64,000 nucleotides of DNA from Psychrobacter cibarius (GTDB lineage: Bacteria > Pseudomonadota > Gammaproteobacteria > Pseudomonadales > Moraxellaceae). Position 1 is the first letter of the stretch. Each line of letters starts with the position of its first letter. Location of the stretch: contig CP131612.1 of the NCBI GenBank assembly GCA_030686115.1, forward strand, positions 1,488,001 to 1,552,000, in the 5' to 3' direction. Both the position numbers and the translations under genes were made by a program. The notes beneath the pieces were generated by a model that was not told where the DNA came from, made no database searches, and saw only the letters and a program-made list of their open reading frames with translations. This document shows positions 26,559 through 35,369 of this stretch, in pieces.

Positions 26559-29500
26559 ATGAACCGCATCTATAAAGTAATATGGAATGAAGCCTTGAGC
26601 TGTTTTACCGCAGTTGGTGAATATGCAAAGGGGCGCGGCAAATCTTCCAAATCTAGCGTGAGCGCAAACGCGACCATCAATACGACTTCTAATCTTTCTT
26701 CTACCCAATTTTTCCGACTATCCACGATCGCCATAGGGATGCTGGCGGCTGGATTTACAATGTCACCGCAAGCTTTTGCGCAAGTGAATGTCGGCGGTGG
26801 TACGGGATCTGGTACAGCAATTTCTTCTTGTAATACAAACAGTACTGAAGCGAATGCTGAAGGCAGCTATTCGGTTGCCATTGGCTGTGAAGCGGACGCT
26901 GGGCAAAACTTCAATCTGGTCGATAGAGGCAATCCGTCATTTACTTGGACGGGTGGTTCACAAAACAATTCTGGTAGTACCGCCATTGGCACTGGGACAG
27001 AAGCCGGTGACGTCGCTACTGCTCTAGGCACTCAAGCAAAAGCTATTGGTCGGTCATCTGTGGCAATTGGGGCGGCAGCGTATTCTAATGGAAATACCTC
27101 GTTAGCGCTTGGACGTCAATCGGCAGCGACTGCTGACTTTGCTCAGGCTATTGGTAATGTCTCCTCAGCAACGGGTCAAGGCTCTCTTGCTGTTGGTCAT
27201 TCAGCACTTGCCTCAGGCAAACGTGGTATCGCGATTGGTTCAACTGATTTTGAAAATGCAGGTACAGTGGCTGATCAAGCAAATGTAGGTTATAGAGCGA
27301 ATGGACAGACTCAAGCAGTTGGCAGTGATACGATTGCCTTTGGTAGTAATGCAAAAGCGACTGCTGATAACAGTCTTGCTTTTGGTGTCGGCTCTCGATC
27401 TAACGCAGTAAATGGCATCGCATTAGGTTCAAACTCTATTGCAAATCGTGCTGGTGGTGCCAGTGGTTTTGTGCCAGTAGGAGCAGATAGTTCAGTCATC
27501 CAAGCAACGGATAGCGTTACACTTGGCGCGGTCTCTGTAGGAACAGGAGCAGCGGGTGGCAACCGTCAGATTGTAAACGTCGCAGCAGGTAGCAGTGACA
27601 GTGATGCTGTCAATGTGGCTCAGCTAACGGGGCTGTCGAATACTGTCGCTAATAATAAAACCAAGTATTATAGCGTGGACTCAGCTGCTATCGGTAATGC
27701 TAATAACGACGGAGCGACAGGTTATAACGCCATGGCGCTGGGCGGAAATGCAAAAGCCACAGGCAGCCAAACCATTGCGATTGGCAGCTCAGAATTTGGG
27801 CAACAGACGATGGCAAGTGGTGAGCAATCGATTGCTATCGGTGCTAACGTCGTGTCTAGAGGGGCATCGTCTATCGCAATAGGCGGTGATGACCTAAATT
27901 TTGCATCGAAAACTAATATCGATGGTAGTCCGCTGTCACCACTAAATAATGGCACAGTTAACGATGTTTTCAAATCCTACGTAGGTAAAGATTTGGTAGA
28001 AAACAATCAGTACGATGTTAATACCGAAGCTGGAGGTGCTGCGTCGATAGCCATTGGTGCAAAATCGCTGTCTAAAGGTGATCTGTCTACAGCCGTTGGT
28101 GTTCATTCCAATACCTCGGGAACTGCTTCTTCAGCGTTCGGTGTTGGTGCGTCAGCTAGCAAAGATGGTTCAGTCTCTTTAGGTGCAGGCTCTACAACAG
28201 CAACAAGTGCAAGCTCTGAAAAGACAATGACAGTTGGTGGCGTGGTATATGATATCGCCGGTAATGTCATTGATGATAAGGGCATGCTACGAGAGGGTGC
28301 GCAAGTATCCGTGGGCGTAGTAGGATCTGAGCGTCAGATCAAAAACGTCGCTGGTGGAGCTGTCACTGCGGCTAGTACGGATGCAGTGAATGGTAGTCAA
28401 TTATATGCGACCAATGAAGCGGTCGGAAATAATACCACGACTATTAACAAAGGCTTTGCATTAAAAGCCGCTGATGGTAATACAGTACAGAAACCATTGG
28501 GACAAGCCGTTGAAGTGGTTGGTTCTAACAGCAACATCGATACCCGAGTAAAAAATGGCAAAATCGAAGTTGAGCTTAATGACAACTTAAACCTAGGTAC
28601 TACAGGCAGCGTTAGCACAGGTAACTTATTAAACGGTACAACGGTCAATGGTCTAGGTATTGTCACTGGCGGCGTACTTACTGGCGTCACTACCGTTAGT
28701 GGTGCAGGTGTTACAGTAACGGGTGGAAGCATATTTAACCCTACCAATGCCACGTTAACCAGCAATGGTCTGACCATTTTAAATGGTCCAAGCATCACCA
28801 AAAGCGGGGTCAATGCGGGTAATAAGAAGGTCGTCAATGTTTCTAATGGTACGGTCAGTCTAAATAGCAAAGACGCCATCAATGGTGGTCAGTTATTTAA
28901 TACCAACCAACAAGTCACGACCAATACTAGCAACATCTCAACCAATACCACCAATATTGGTACCAACACTGACAATATTGCTAAAGGCATCAAGTTTAAC
29001 GTGAATGATGCAAGTAGCGGCGGCACTCTTAAAAAAACCTTCGCCTTAGGTGAAGAAATTAAGTTTGATACGGATAGCAATTTAACCACCACTGGCTTAT
29101 CAATGGGTGATGGAATTGCTCTCGGTCTGTCTCCAACTTTAACAGGCCTCACTAGTGCAGATTTTGGTGGTGTTAGTATCTCTACTACTGGTATCAATGC
29201 CAACGACACCCAGATCAAGGGAGTAAAAAGCGGTGGTAATACAGTAACCAATGCAGCAAACATCGGTGATGTACAGATGGCAGCCGCAGGAGCGAGAACC
29301 AAAGTAGTTAAAGGTACGAATGTTGCCAGTGTTGACTTTTCAACCGATAGCGATACTGGACAGGATGTCTATACTGTCAATGCCAATGGCGCCAGTGTTT
29401 CTACTGCAGATGCTAATGCACTAACAGTTAGCACTAGTGTCAAAGATCCTGATACCAATATCACCGACTATCAAGTTGATCTAAGCGAAGGTAGTAAGGC

Positions 29501-31802
29501 AAGCTTGGCAAAAGCTGATAGTGCGATGCAAACGGTAGTGACACAAATCAACGGTAATGATGTCAAGACTTTGGATAAAGACAATAATACAGCCAACTTT
29601 ATCACTGGTGACAATATTGTCTTGACCGCTGATAATGGCGGTATCAAAGTTGCTACTGCTGCCGACTTAGTCTCAACCAGCTTGACCACAGGAACTACAG
29701 TCGTCAACGCTGATGGTGTCACATTTATGGGTGGGACTAATCAAACGGTCAGACTCAGTAATAGTGGGCTAGACAATGGTGGCAATCAAATTACCAATGT
29801 CGCTAACGGTACAATAGCCAGCGATGCCGTAAACTTTGGTCAACTACAAGCCACGACCACGACCATCGATAAAGGTTTTGATTTCGATGGTGATACAGGT
29901 ACTACCGTTAATCGTCAGCTTGGTGACAAGCTGACAGTCAAAGGTGGCGCGACCGTGGAAAGTGACTTGTCAAATGGCAACAACATTGGCGTCGTTGCTG
30001 ACGGTACCAGCACATTGACCGTGAAACTTGCGAAAGATTTAACTGGTCTTAACAGCGCAAACTTTGGTAGCGGTGTCAGCATCTCAGCCAATGGTCTGAA
30101 CAATGGTGGCAATAAAATTACTAACGTTGCAGAAGCGACCACAGGTAAGGATGCGGTAAACTTCGACCAATTGTCAGCAACCAATAGTCTCGTGGCTAAA
30201 GGCATCAAAATCGGTGATGGCAATAGTGCCAACGATCAGCAGTTTGCTTTAGGTGATACCATCAACGTCACTGGTGATAGCAACATTACGACGACAGCCT
30301 CGGCAACGGGTGTTCAGGTGAAACTGAATAACCAGTTAAATTTAGGCAATGAGGGTAGCATGCAGATTGGTAATAGCATTATGAATAGTAATGGCTTTAC
30401 CTTTACCGATAATGGTCCCGGTAGAACGGTTAGACTGAGCAGTAGCGGTCTTGACAATGGTTTTAACAGAATCACCAATGTAGCTGCTGGTATTGCAGAT
30501 ACAGATGCGGCGACTGTCGGACAGTTGAACGCCACGACGTTTGCCCTTGATCAAGGTTGGGGACTAACGGCTCAGGGTGATGTTGCCACTATGATCAAAC
30601 AAGGCAGCGCCATCGATTTGAACAGTACAGATGGTAATATTAAAGTGTCTAGATCAGCGGACAATAATGTTAGCCCTGACCTACGTGCTGCTGCACCATT
30701 GGCGGGCGTCAATGACATTAGCTTCGATTTAAATCCAGACCTGAATTTAGATAGCGTAACGACGGGTGATACCATTATGAATAATAATGGGCTGACTATT
30801 ACAGGTGGACCTAGTGTCACCAAAGCGGGTATCAATGCTGCTGACACTAAGATTACAAACGTTGTGAACGGCGATGTCTCTGAAGGTAGCAAAGATGCTA
30901 TCAATGGTGGTCAGCTCTATGCACAAGGTAGTGGCATCAGTAGTATCATTGGCGGTGAGACAGTCTACAATCCTGTAGATGGCACCTTTACCAATAGTAA
31001 TATTGGTGGTACTGGTCAAAATAGTATCGATGGTGCGATTGCTTCTATTAAGCAAGGAGAAGTCGTTATCAATGAAAACATCCAAGCCAACACTACCAAT
31101 ATCCAAACCAATACCACGAATATTGCCACGAATAAAACAAACATCAACACCAATACGACCAATATCAAAGTGAACAAGGATAAAATAGATGCGGGTCTCA
31201 ATTTTGGTGCTGATAGCGGTGCTACCATCAACAAACCAGTAGGCGATGGCAGTGTCCTCACCTTCACAGGTGGTAATAACATCACCACAACAGCAGCAGG
31301 CAGTAGTATTAAGTTTGATCTAAACGGTGATATTAATATCGATAGCGTCAAAACTGGCAATACGACAATTAATAATAATGGCGTCAGCATTGTCGGTGGT
31401 CCTAGTATGACTGCAAGCGGTATCAACGCCGCTGGCAACAAGATCACTGATGTGGCTGATGGCATGGCACCCAGAGACGCTGTGAATATGGGTCAATTGG
31501 ATGCTGTTAGTCAAAGACTTGGCAACAACATGAATGAGCTAGGTTATAAGATTGGTGAAGTCGAAGACGATGCAAATGCTGGTATTTCAGCCGCCATGGC
31601 AATGTCTTCACTACCGCAAGCTTACATCGCTGGTAAATCCTTAATCGGTGGCGGTATAGGAACGTACAATGGGGAAAGTGCAGTTGCTATTGGCTTCTCG
31701 AAGTTATCCAATGATGGTCGTTGGGTCATGAAGGTAAACGGCACCGCTGATACCCAAGGTAATGCTGGCGGCTCGATTGGTGCAGGCTTCCATTTTGATT
31801 AA
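26559..31802 (+). CDS. Trimeric autotransporter adhesin (YadA/Hia type)
   Basis: A surface adhesin of 1,747 residues. The N-terminus MNRIYKVIWNEALSCFTAV is an extended signal peptide region (ESPR), followed by a hydrophobic signal ending SPQAFA. The head (about 30-620) consists of YadA-like repeats of the type AIGxxAxAxGxxSxAxG. Neck motifs such as NVAAGSSDSDAVNVAQL and NVADGMAPRDAVNMGQL recur through the stalk. The stalk includes Asn/Thr heptad runs (NTTNIxTN) at 28909-28986 and 31069-31190. The C-terminal anchor (SAAMAMSSLPQAYIAGKSL to GAGFHFD) is the trimeric beta-barrel with terminal aromatic-acid residues. The frame begins at GTG 26550, but ATG 26559 has AAGGGAG at ideal spacing and begins the ESPR. 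Confidence 0.95.
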   Translation: MNRIYKVIWNEALSCFTAVGEYAKGRGKSSKSSVSANATINTTSNLSSTQFFRLSTIAIGMLAAGFTMSPQAFAQVNVGGGTGSGTAISSCNTNSTEANAEGSYSVAIGCEADAGQNFNLVDRGNPSFTWTGGSQNNSGSTAIGTGTEAGDVATALGTQAKAIGRSSVAIGAAAYSNGNTSLALGRQSAATADFAQAIGNVSSATGQGSLAVGHSALASGKRGIAIGSTDFENAGTVADQANVGYRANGQTQAVGSDTIAFGSNAKATADNSLAFGVGSRSNAVNGIALGSNSIANRAGGASGFVPVGADSSVIQATDSVTLGAVSVGTGAAGGNRQIVNVAAGSSDSDAVNVAQLTGLSNTVANNKTKYYSVDSAAIGNANNDGATGYNAMALGGNAKATGSQTIAIGSSEFGQQTMASGEQSIAIGANVVSRGASSIAIGGDDLNFASKTNIDGSPLSPLNNGTVNDVFKSYVGKDLVENNQYDVNTEAGGAASIAIGAKSLSKGDLSTAVGVHSNTSGTASSAFGVGASASKDGSVSLGAGSTTATSASSEKTMTVGGVVYDIAGNVIDDKGMLREGAQVSVGVVGSERQIKNVAGGAVTAASTDAVNGSQLYATNEAVGNNTTTINKGFALKAADGNTVQKPLGQAVEVVGSNSNIDTRVKNGKIEVELNDNLNLGTTGSVSTGNLLNGTTVNGLGIVTGGVLTGVTTVSGAGVTVTGGSIFNPTNATLTSNGLTILNGPSITKSGVNAGNKKVVNVSNGTVSLNSKDAINGGQLFNTNQQVTTNTSNISTNTTNIGTNTDNIAKGIKFNVNDASSGGTLKKTFALGEEIKFDTDSNLTTTGLSMGDGIALGLSPTLTGLTSADFGGVSISTTGINANDTQIKGVKSGGNTVTNAANIGDVQMAAAGARTKVVKGTNVASVDFSTDSDTGQDVYTVNANGASVSTADANALTVSTSVKDPDTNITDYQVDLSEGSKASLAKADSAMQTVVTQINGNDVKTLDKDNNTANFITGDNIVLTADNGGIKVATAADLVSTSLTTGTTVVNADGVTFMGGTNQTVRLSNSGLDNGGNQITNVANGTIASDAVNFGQLQATTTTIDKGFDFDGDTGTTVNRQLGDKLTVKGGATVESDLSNGNNIGVVADGTSTLTVKLAKDLTGLNSANFGSGVSISANGLNNGGNKITNVAEATTGKDAVNFDQLSATNSLVAKGIKIGDGNSANDQQFALGDTINVTGDSNITTTASATGVQVKLNNQLNLGNEGSMQIGNSIMNSNGFTFTDNGPGRTVRLSSSGLDNGFNRITNVAAGIADTDAATVGQLNATTFALDQGWGLTAQGDVATMIKQGSAIDLNSTDGNIKVSRSADNNVSPDLRAAAPLAGVNDISFDLNPDLNLDSVTTGDTIMNNNGLTITGGPSVTKAGINAADTKITNVVNGDVSEGSKDAINGGQLYAQGSGISSIIGGETVYNPVDGTFTNSNIGGTGQNSIDGAIASIKQGEVVINENIQANTTNIQTNTTNIATNKTNINTNTTNIKVNKDKIDAGLNFGADSGATINKPVGDGSVLTFTGGNNITTTAAGSSIKFDLNGDINIDSVKTGNTTINNNGVSIVGGPSMTASGINAAGNKITDVADGMAPRDAVNMGQLDAVSQRLGNNMNELGYKIGEVEDDANAGISAAMAMSSLPQAYIAGKSLIGGGIGTYNGESAVAIGFSKLSNDGRWVMKVNGTADTQGNAGGSIGAGFHFD

Positions 31803-31857
31803 AGCAATCAAGCCTACTATCAAGTAAAGTGATTTGTTAGTTATAAAAATTAGTCAT

Positions 31858-31890
31858 AAAAAAGCAAGGCATCAGATGTCTTGCTTTTTT
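31858..31890 (+). terminator. Terminator behind the adhesin
   Basis: AAAAAAGCAAG (31858-31868) pairs with CTTGCTTTTTT (31880-31890), a strong intrinsic terminator usable in both directions. Confidence 0.85.
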
Positions 31891-32051
31891 GCGACATGAG
31901 CATGAAGACGTTTTCAGCGTGATGATTGGGTGATTACTAAATAGTAATCACTATATGATTTTTACCAATGATTTGTTTTTCTTTGGCTCAATAGCCAAGC
32001 GATAAAAAGCCCTCATTATATGAAGGCCTATTTATTTTTATAAAAGCAATT

Positions 32052-33233
32052 CTATACTCTGAACATGGCTGCATTTGGGGTCAATCCGACATAAGCCATG
32101 CCAGCTTGCTCCATCCAATGTGGCTGCACGATACCATGTTGTAAAATAGCATGAATGTCTCGATGCGCTCTTTCTATTCTATGTTTTTTATATAGTGAGA
32201 CCGTACCAGCGACCGCATAAATTTCCGATACCATGGCTCTGGCTTCTCTCGCTGCCTCACAGGCTGCTGCCCACACATCAGCCAGCTGTATATCGGTAAA
32301 GGCATTCTGTTGCTGTGCTTCGTTCCATAATACCTCGACACTATTGTGTAATTGTGCGCGCCTAGACGCTAATAGTGTTTTGCTTTTAGCGATAGTCGCT
32401 TGTACTGCTGCACGATCACGCAAATCTGGGCTTTTACCGGGCGTTACTTTCTCAAGGCAAATTTGGATTAACTCATCTGTCGCTGCTTTTAAGACACCCA
32501 GCGCCATCGCTGCACAGCCAGCGGCATTAATACAGCCGATTGGTAGGCGGCTATACGCATTATCGATGGTGACAGGGCTATCAAAATCGACCGCATAACG
32601 CTCCTGCACAAACGCGTCTTTGATGACGATGTCGTGACTGCCTGTACCATTTAGTCCACCAACATGCCAAGTATCAATCACTTCCACATCTTTTTTTGGA
32701 ATAAAGAACAGCTTTAAATTTGCACCCGGTCCAAGGGTCGTAGGCGAGCCTTCGGATATTACCAAGCAGCGCAGCACAAACCAGTCTGCCAACTCACAAC
32801 CTGATACTAATGTCCATTGACCTGAGATCATATATCCTTCAGCGGTTTGTTTAGCAATCCCTTCAGGGCGTGCAGAGTTGGCATAGACATGAGAGGGGTC
32901 ACTGTATATCTCCTGCATACTAGGCTTGTCTAAAAATCGTCCAAATGTGCAAGCCAAATGGTTGTTCCAAACGATCCAAGCAACTGAGGCTTCAGCACTG
33001 GCTAGCGTCTCATAAACTTTTAATGTTTCTAAAGGGTTGCCTTGCCATCCTCCCAACGATTTTGGCAGTCCCATCCTAAATAGCGACAACTCTGACAGCT
33101 TTTTGACCACTATCGGTGCAATTTTTCTACAGGTTTCTGTTTCTTCTCTAGCCGATAGGGCTAAATCATAAATATCTTGAGCGGCCTGGGATGGTAGAGC
33201 GTCTTTGTTATTTGATAAAGGTGTATAACTCAT
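32052..33233 (-). CDS. Acyl-CoA dehydrogenase-fold flavin monooxygenase-like protein
   Basis: A 393-residue protein of the acyl-CoA dehydrogenase superfamily, in the branch of two-component flavin hydroxylases (group D, such as DszC and HsaA). Seen are FRMGLPKSLGGWQGNPLE, ASAEASVAWIVWNNHLAC, the flavin-binding block ISGQWTLVSGCELADWFV and, near the C-terminus, HRIERAHRDIHAILQHG. No catalytic Glu of true acyl-CoA dehydrogenases is obvious. No partner flavin reductase lies nearby. It sits on the edge of the tyrosine catabolic region, so an aromatic or sulfur substrate is possible. The frame opens at TTG 33242, but ATG 33233 with AAGG nine bases upstream is preferred. Confidence 0.75.
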   Translation of the reverse strand: MSYTPLSNNKDALPSQAAQDIYDLALSAREETETCRKIAPIVVKKLSELSLFRMGLPKSLGGWQGNPLETLKVYETLASAEASVAWIVWNNHLACTFGRFLDKPSMQEIYSDPSHVYANSARPEGIAKQTAEGYMISGQWTLVSGCELADWFVLRCLVISEGSPTTLGPGANLKLFFIPKKDVEVIDTWHVGGLNGTGSHDIVIKDAFVQERYAVDFDSPVTIDNAYSRLPIGCINAAGCAAMALGVLKAATDELIQICLEKVTPGKSPDLRDRAAVQATIAKSKTLLASRRAQLHNSVEVLWNEAQQQNAFTDIQLADVWAAACEAAREARAMVSEIYAVAGTVSLYKKHRIERAHRDIHAILQHGIVQPHWMEQAGMAYVGLTPNAAMFRV

Positions 33234-33602
33234 AATATCCAACCTTATTTTAATGAATAAAACAGTATGTTTATCTAAAATTAATTCTAAATTTGAGATA
33301 TAACAACGCCTATACCAAGAATAGCCAACAGTTGACTGCTATACAACCAATAATTTGCATATATGAAATATTATATTGAGATGAAAAGTAGAAGTGATGA
33401 TTCGATGAAATATTAAATACTATGTTTGGCTTAAGAGTATCAATGCTTTGCCTGTTTTCAGGCAGTCATTCGCTTTGATTGCTTTGTCTGAGCCCTGAGC
33501 CCAGCAATTATAAGGGCGTTTTGTTATTAAATTCTCTAATCATTTAATTTTCTAGTCATTTAATAGCAAAACACCCTTACTGAAAGCACTCTGTTTGATT
33601 GT
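33234..33602. other. Intergenic region with long hairpin
   Basis: 369 bp between two minus-strand genes. The half next to maiA holds the 22-bp inverted repeat described separately. The rest is AT-rich, probably contains the promoter of the flavin monooxygenase-like gene, and shows nothing else clear. Confidence 0.5.
33511..33579. repeat. 69-bp inverted repeat, possible terminator of maiA
   Basis: Arms of 22 bases begin TAAGGGCGTTTTGTTATTAA on the left and end AGCAAAACACCCTTA on the right, with only two mismatches, both G-U compatible in RNA. The 25-base middle contains a near-repeat of TCATTTAAT. It lies 24 bp past the maiA stop and could terminate its transcript; the size also fits a small palindromic element. 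Confidence 0.6.
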
Positions 33603-34253
33603 TTATTGAGACTTGGGCGCATCAGGCTGCATGCTAGGATCAGCGTCAGCAAAGGCTTTGAGCGTACGGCAATGCGTGTCAATTTCGACGATATTGGGAT
33701 AAGCACTTAAATCCACGTTAAAACGTCGCGCCGAAGAGACCTGAGGAATCAAATAGCAATCTGCAAAAGTAGGGCTGTCACCGTAGCAAAATTTTCCACG
33801 GCTTTTGTCTTTTGCTAGTATTTTTTCTAACGCCGCAAAGCCCTCACTCATCCAACGGTTGCACCACGCCATGACTTTTTCTTCGTCTACCGCCAGCTCA
33901 TTGCGTAGATATTGTAAGATACGGCGGTTATTAATCGGATGAATATCACAACCAATCATAGCGCTAATGGCACGTACTTGCATACGTCCAGCCGCGTCTT
34001 TAGGCAATAGCGGATTTTCAGAATGAACCTCTTCTAACCATTCTAAGATGGCTGGGCTTTGATATAGTAATAAATCATCGGTCTGTAAAACAGGCACCAA
34101 TCCTTGTGGGTTGAGTGATTTAAACGCATCTGCTAACTGCTCATCTTTTGCTAAATTGACCGAAATATAGTCATAGTCTAAGCCTTTGAGATTCATCGCT
34201 ATGCGAGTACGATACGAGGTGCTGCTGCGAAAGTAGCCATAAAGTGTCATCAT
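33603..34253 (-). CDS. maiA: Maleylacetoacetate isomerase (zeta-class GST)
   Basis: A 216-residue zeta-class glutathione transferase converting 4-maleylacetoacetate to 4-fumarylacetoacetate, using glutathione as cofactor. The active-site loop is FRSSTSYRTRIAMNLKG, with the SSxSxR serine-rich signature. NPQGLVPVLQTDD and YQSPAILEWLEE form the glutathione site, and FCYGDSPTFADCYLIPQV is the conserved C-terminal segment. ATG 34253 (or 34250) follows AAAGGAATTCACA. It diverges from the IclR gene across 139 bp, which suggests it is an IclR target. Confidence 0.92.
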   Translation of the reverse strand: MMTLYGYFRSSTSYRTRIAMNLKGLDYDYISVNLAKDEQLADAFKSLNPQGLVPVLQTDDLLLYQSPAILEWLEEVHSENPLLPKDAAGRMQVRAISAMIGCDIHPINNRRILQYLRNELAVDEEKVMAWCNRWMSEGFAALEKILAKDKSRGKFCYGDSPTFADCYLIPQVSSARRFNVDLSAYPNIVEIDTHCRTLKAFADADPSMQPDAPKSQ

Positions 34254-34392
34254 TGTGAATTCCTTTTATTATGGTAGGTTGTGAATGAGATAAGCGGTTA
34301 TAATTAGTGATACCAAAGGTATCTTATACAATTAAAAAACTCTTATGACGTTACTTCTTCATTTCAGTCTTTCATGAATATATTAGATTAAT

Positions 34393-35280
34393 ATGCCAAG
34401 TAAATTACCCATTGAGCAAAACATGCCAGCAGCTGAAAGCCCTTTAGAAAATCCCGTGACAACCAATAAAAGTCAAAGTGGCGTCCAGTCATTGGAGATT
34501 GGATTGTCGGTGTTAGACGTTCTTATTGATCATAACGAGCCGATGATGCTAAAAGATATTGCGCAAGTGATGCAAATGCATCCAGCAAAGTGTCACCGCT
34601 ATTTGGTCAGTCTCATTCGTAAAAACTATGCACGTAAGCTTGATGATGGTCGCTACGGGCTAGGCGATAGGGTTAACACATTGGCAGCATTGGGGCGCTC
34701 TGGATTTAGTCAAAACAATATTTTAGAGCGGCTTACGCACATCGCTAATGAAATCAAAGACACCCTGAATTGCGGTGTGCAGATTGCCAAATGGTTTAGC
34801 GAAGGTCCTATTATTATTCAGTCCGTTGAACCAGATAGCCCGATTAGTATTATCACTCGTATCGGTTCACGTATGCCGCTGACGACATCGGCGACGGGGC
34901 AATTATTTGCCAGTTATCAGCCAGATGCCGTCATTCAGCCATTGGTCACAGCTGAATGGCAGACAGACAATGAAGCAATAATCACAGAAAAATGGCAGAA
35001 TTTCAGTCACTTGCAAGCCAAGATTCGTACCCAAGGCTATGCGACAGTGACGGGTGATATGCTCATGGGGATTAATGCCATTACGATTCCTGTCATAGTG
35101 CCGCCGTTTGTTAATAGCGCTGTTAATATATCTACTGTTAGTGGCAAAACTGCTAGCAAAGGACTACCACTAGAATACGCCATCACTATCATCGGAACGA
35201 CAGAGCAATTGCCCATGAGTGAGCAACACAACGTGGTTGAGCAAATACTAGCAATCGCGCAGCGTTATCAAATTGCGTAG
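34393..35280 (+). CDS. IclR-family transcriptional regulator
   Basis: A 295-residue regulator. The winged helix-turn-helix is at about residues 35-95 (LEIGLSVLDVLIDHNEPMML, DIAQVMQMHPAKCHRYLVSL). The C-terminal ligand-binding domain includes TRIGSRMPLTTSATGQLFAS, a typical IclR effector-site block. It diverges from maiA and probably controls the tyrosine/homogentisate genes around it; the effector is unknown. The polar N-terminal 25 residues are an extension. ATG 34393 has no strong ribosome binding site. Confidence 0.9.
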   Translation: MPSKLPIEQNMPAAESPLENPVTTNKSQSGVQSLEIGLSVLDVLIDHNEPMMLKDIAQVMQMHPAKCHRYLVSLIRKNYARKLDDGRYGLGDRVNTLAALGRSGFSQNNILERLTHIANEIKDTLNCGVQIAKWFSEGPIIIQSVEPDSPISIITRIGSRMPLTTSATGQLFASYQPDAVIQPLVTAEWQTDNEAIITEKWQNFSHLQAKIRTQGYATVTGDMLMGINAITIPVIVPPFVNSAVNISTVSGKTASKGLPLEYAITIIGTTEQLPMSEQHNVVEQILAIAQRYQIA

Positions 35281-35332
35281 CTGGTATTTTTACTATATAA
35301 GTTTTAATCATATAAAGTGACCGGCTATCGCG

Positions 35333-35369
35333 TAAAGGTTGAATATCATTTAATGATATTCAACCTTTA
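35333..35369. terminator. 37-bp palindrome between iclR and the TRAP gene
   Basis: A TAAAGGTTGAATATCATT arm (18 bp) and its exact complement flank a single T. The right end includes the stop codon of the TRAP binding protein. It lies between converging genes and probably acts as a bidirectional terminator. Confidence 0.65.

Noticed and set aside
28909..31190. Short regular repeats in the adhesin as a CRISPR array
   Set aside because: The repeats are in frame, variable in spacing and encode stalk heptads; there are no equal spacers and no cas genes.
27148..31514. Many minus-strand and out-of-frame open frames over the adhesin gene
   Set aside because: They mirror the repetitive Gly/Asn/Thr coding sequence, lack ribosome binding sites and give low-complexity Val/Leu/Pro products; they are shadows of the adhesin frame.
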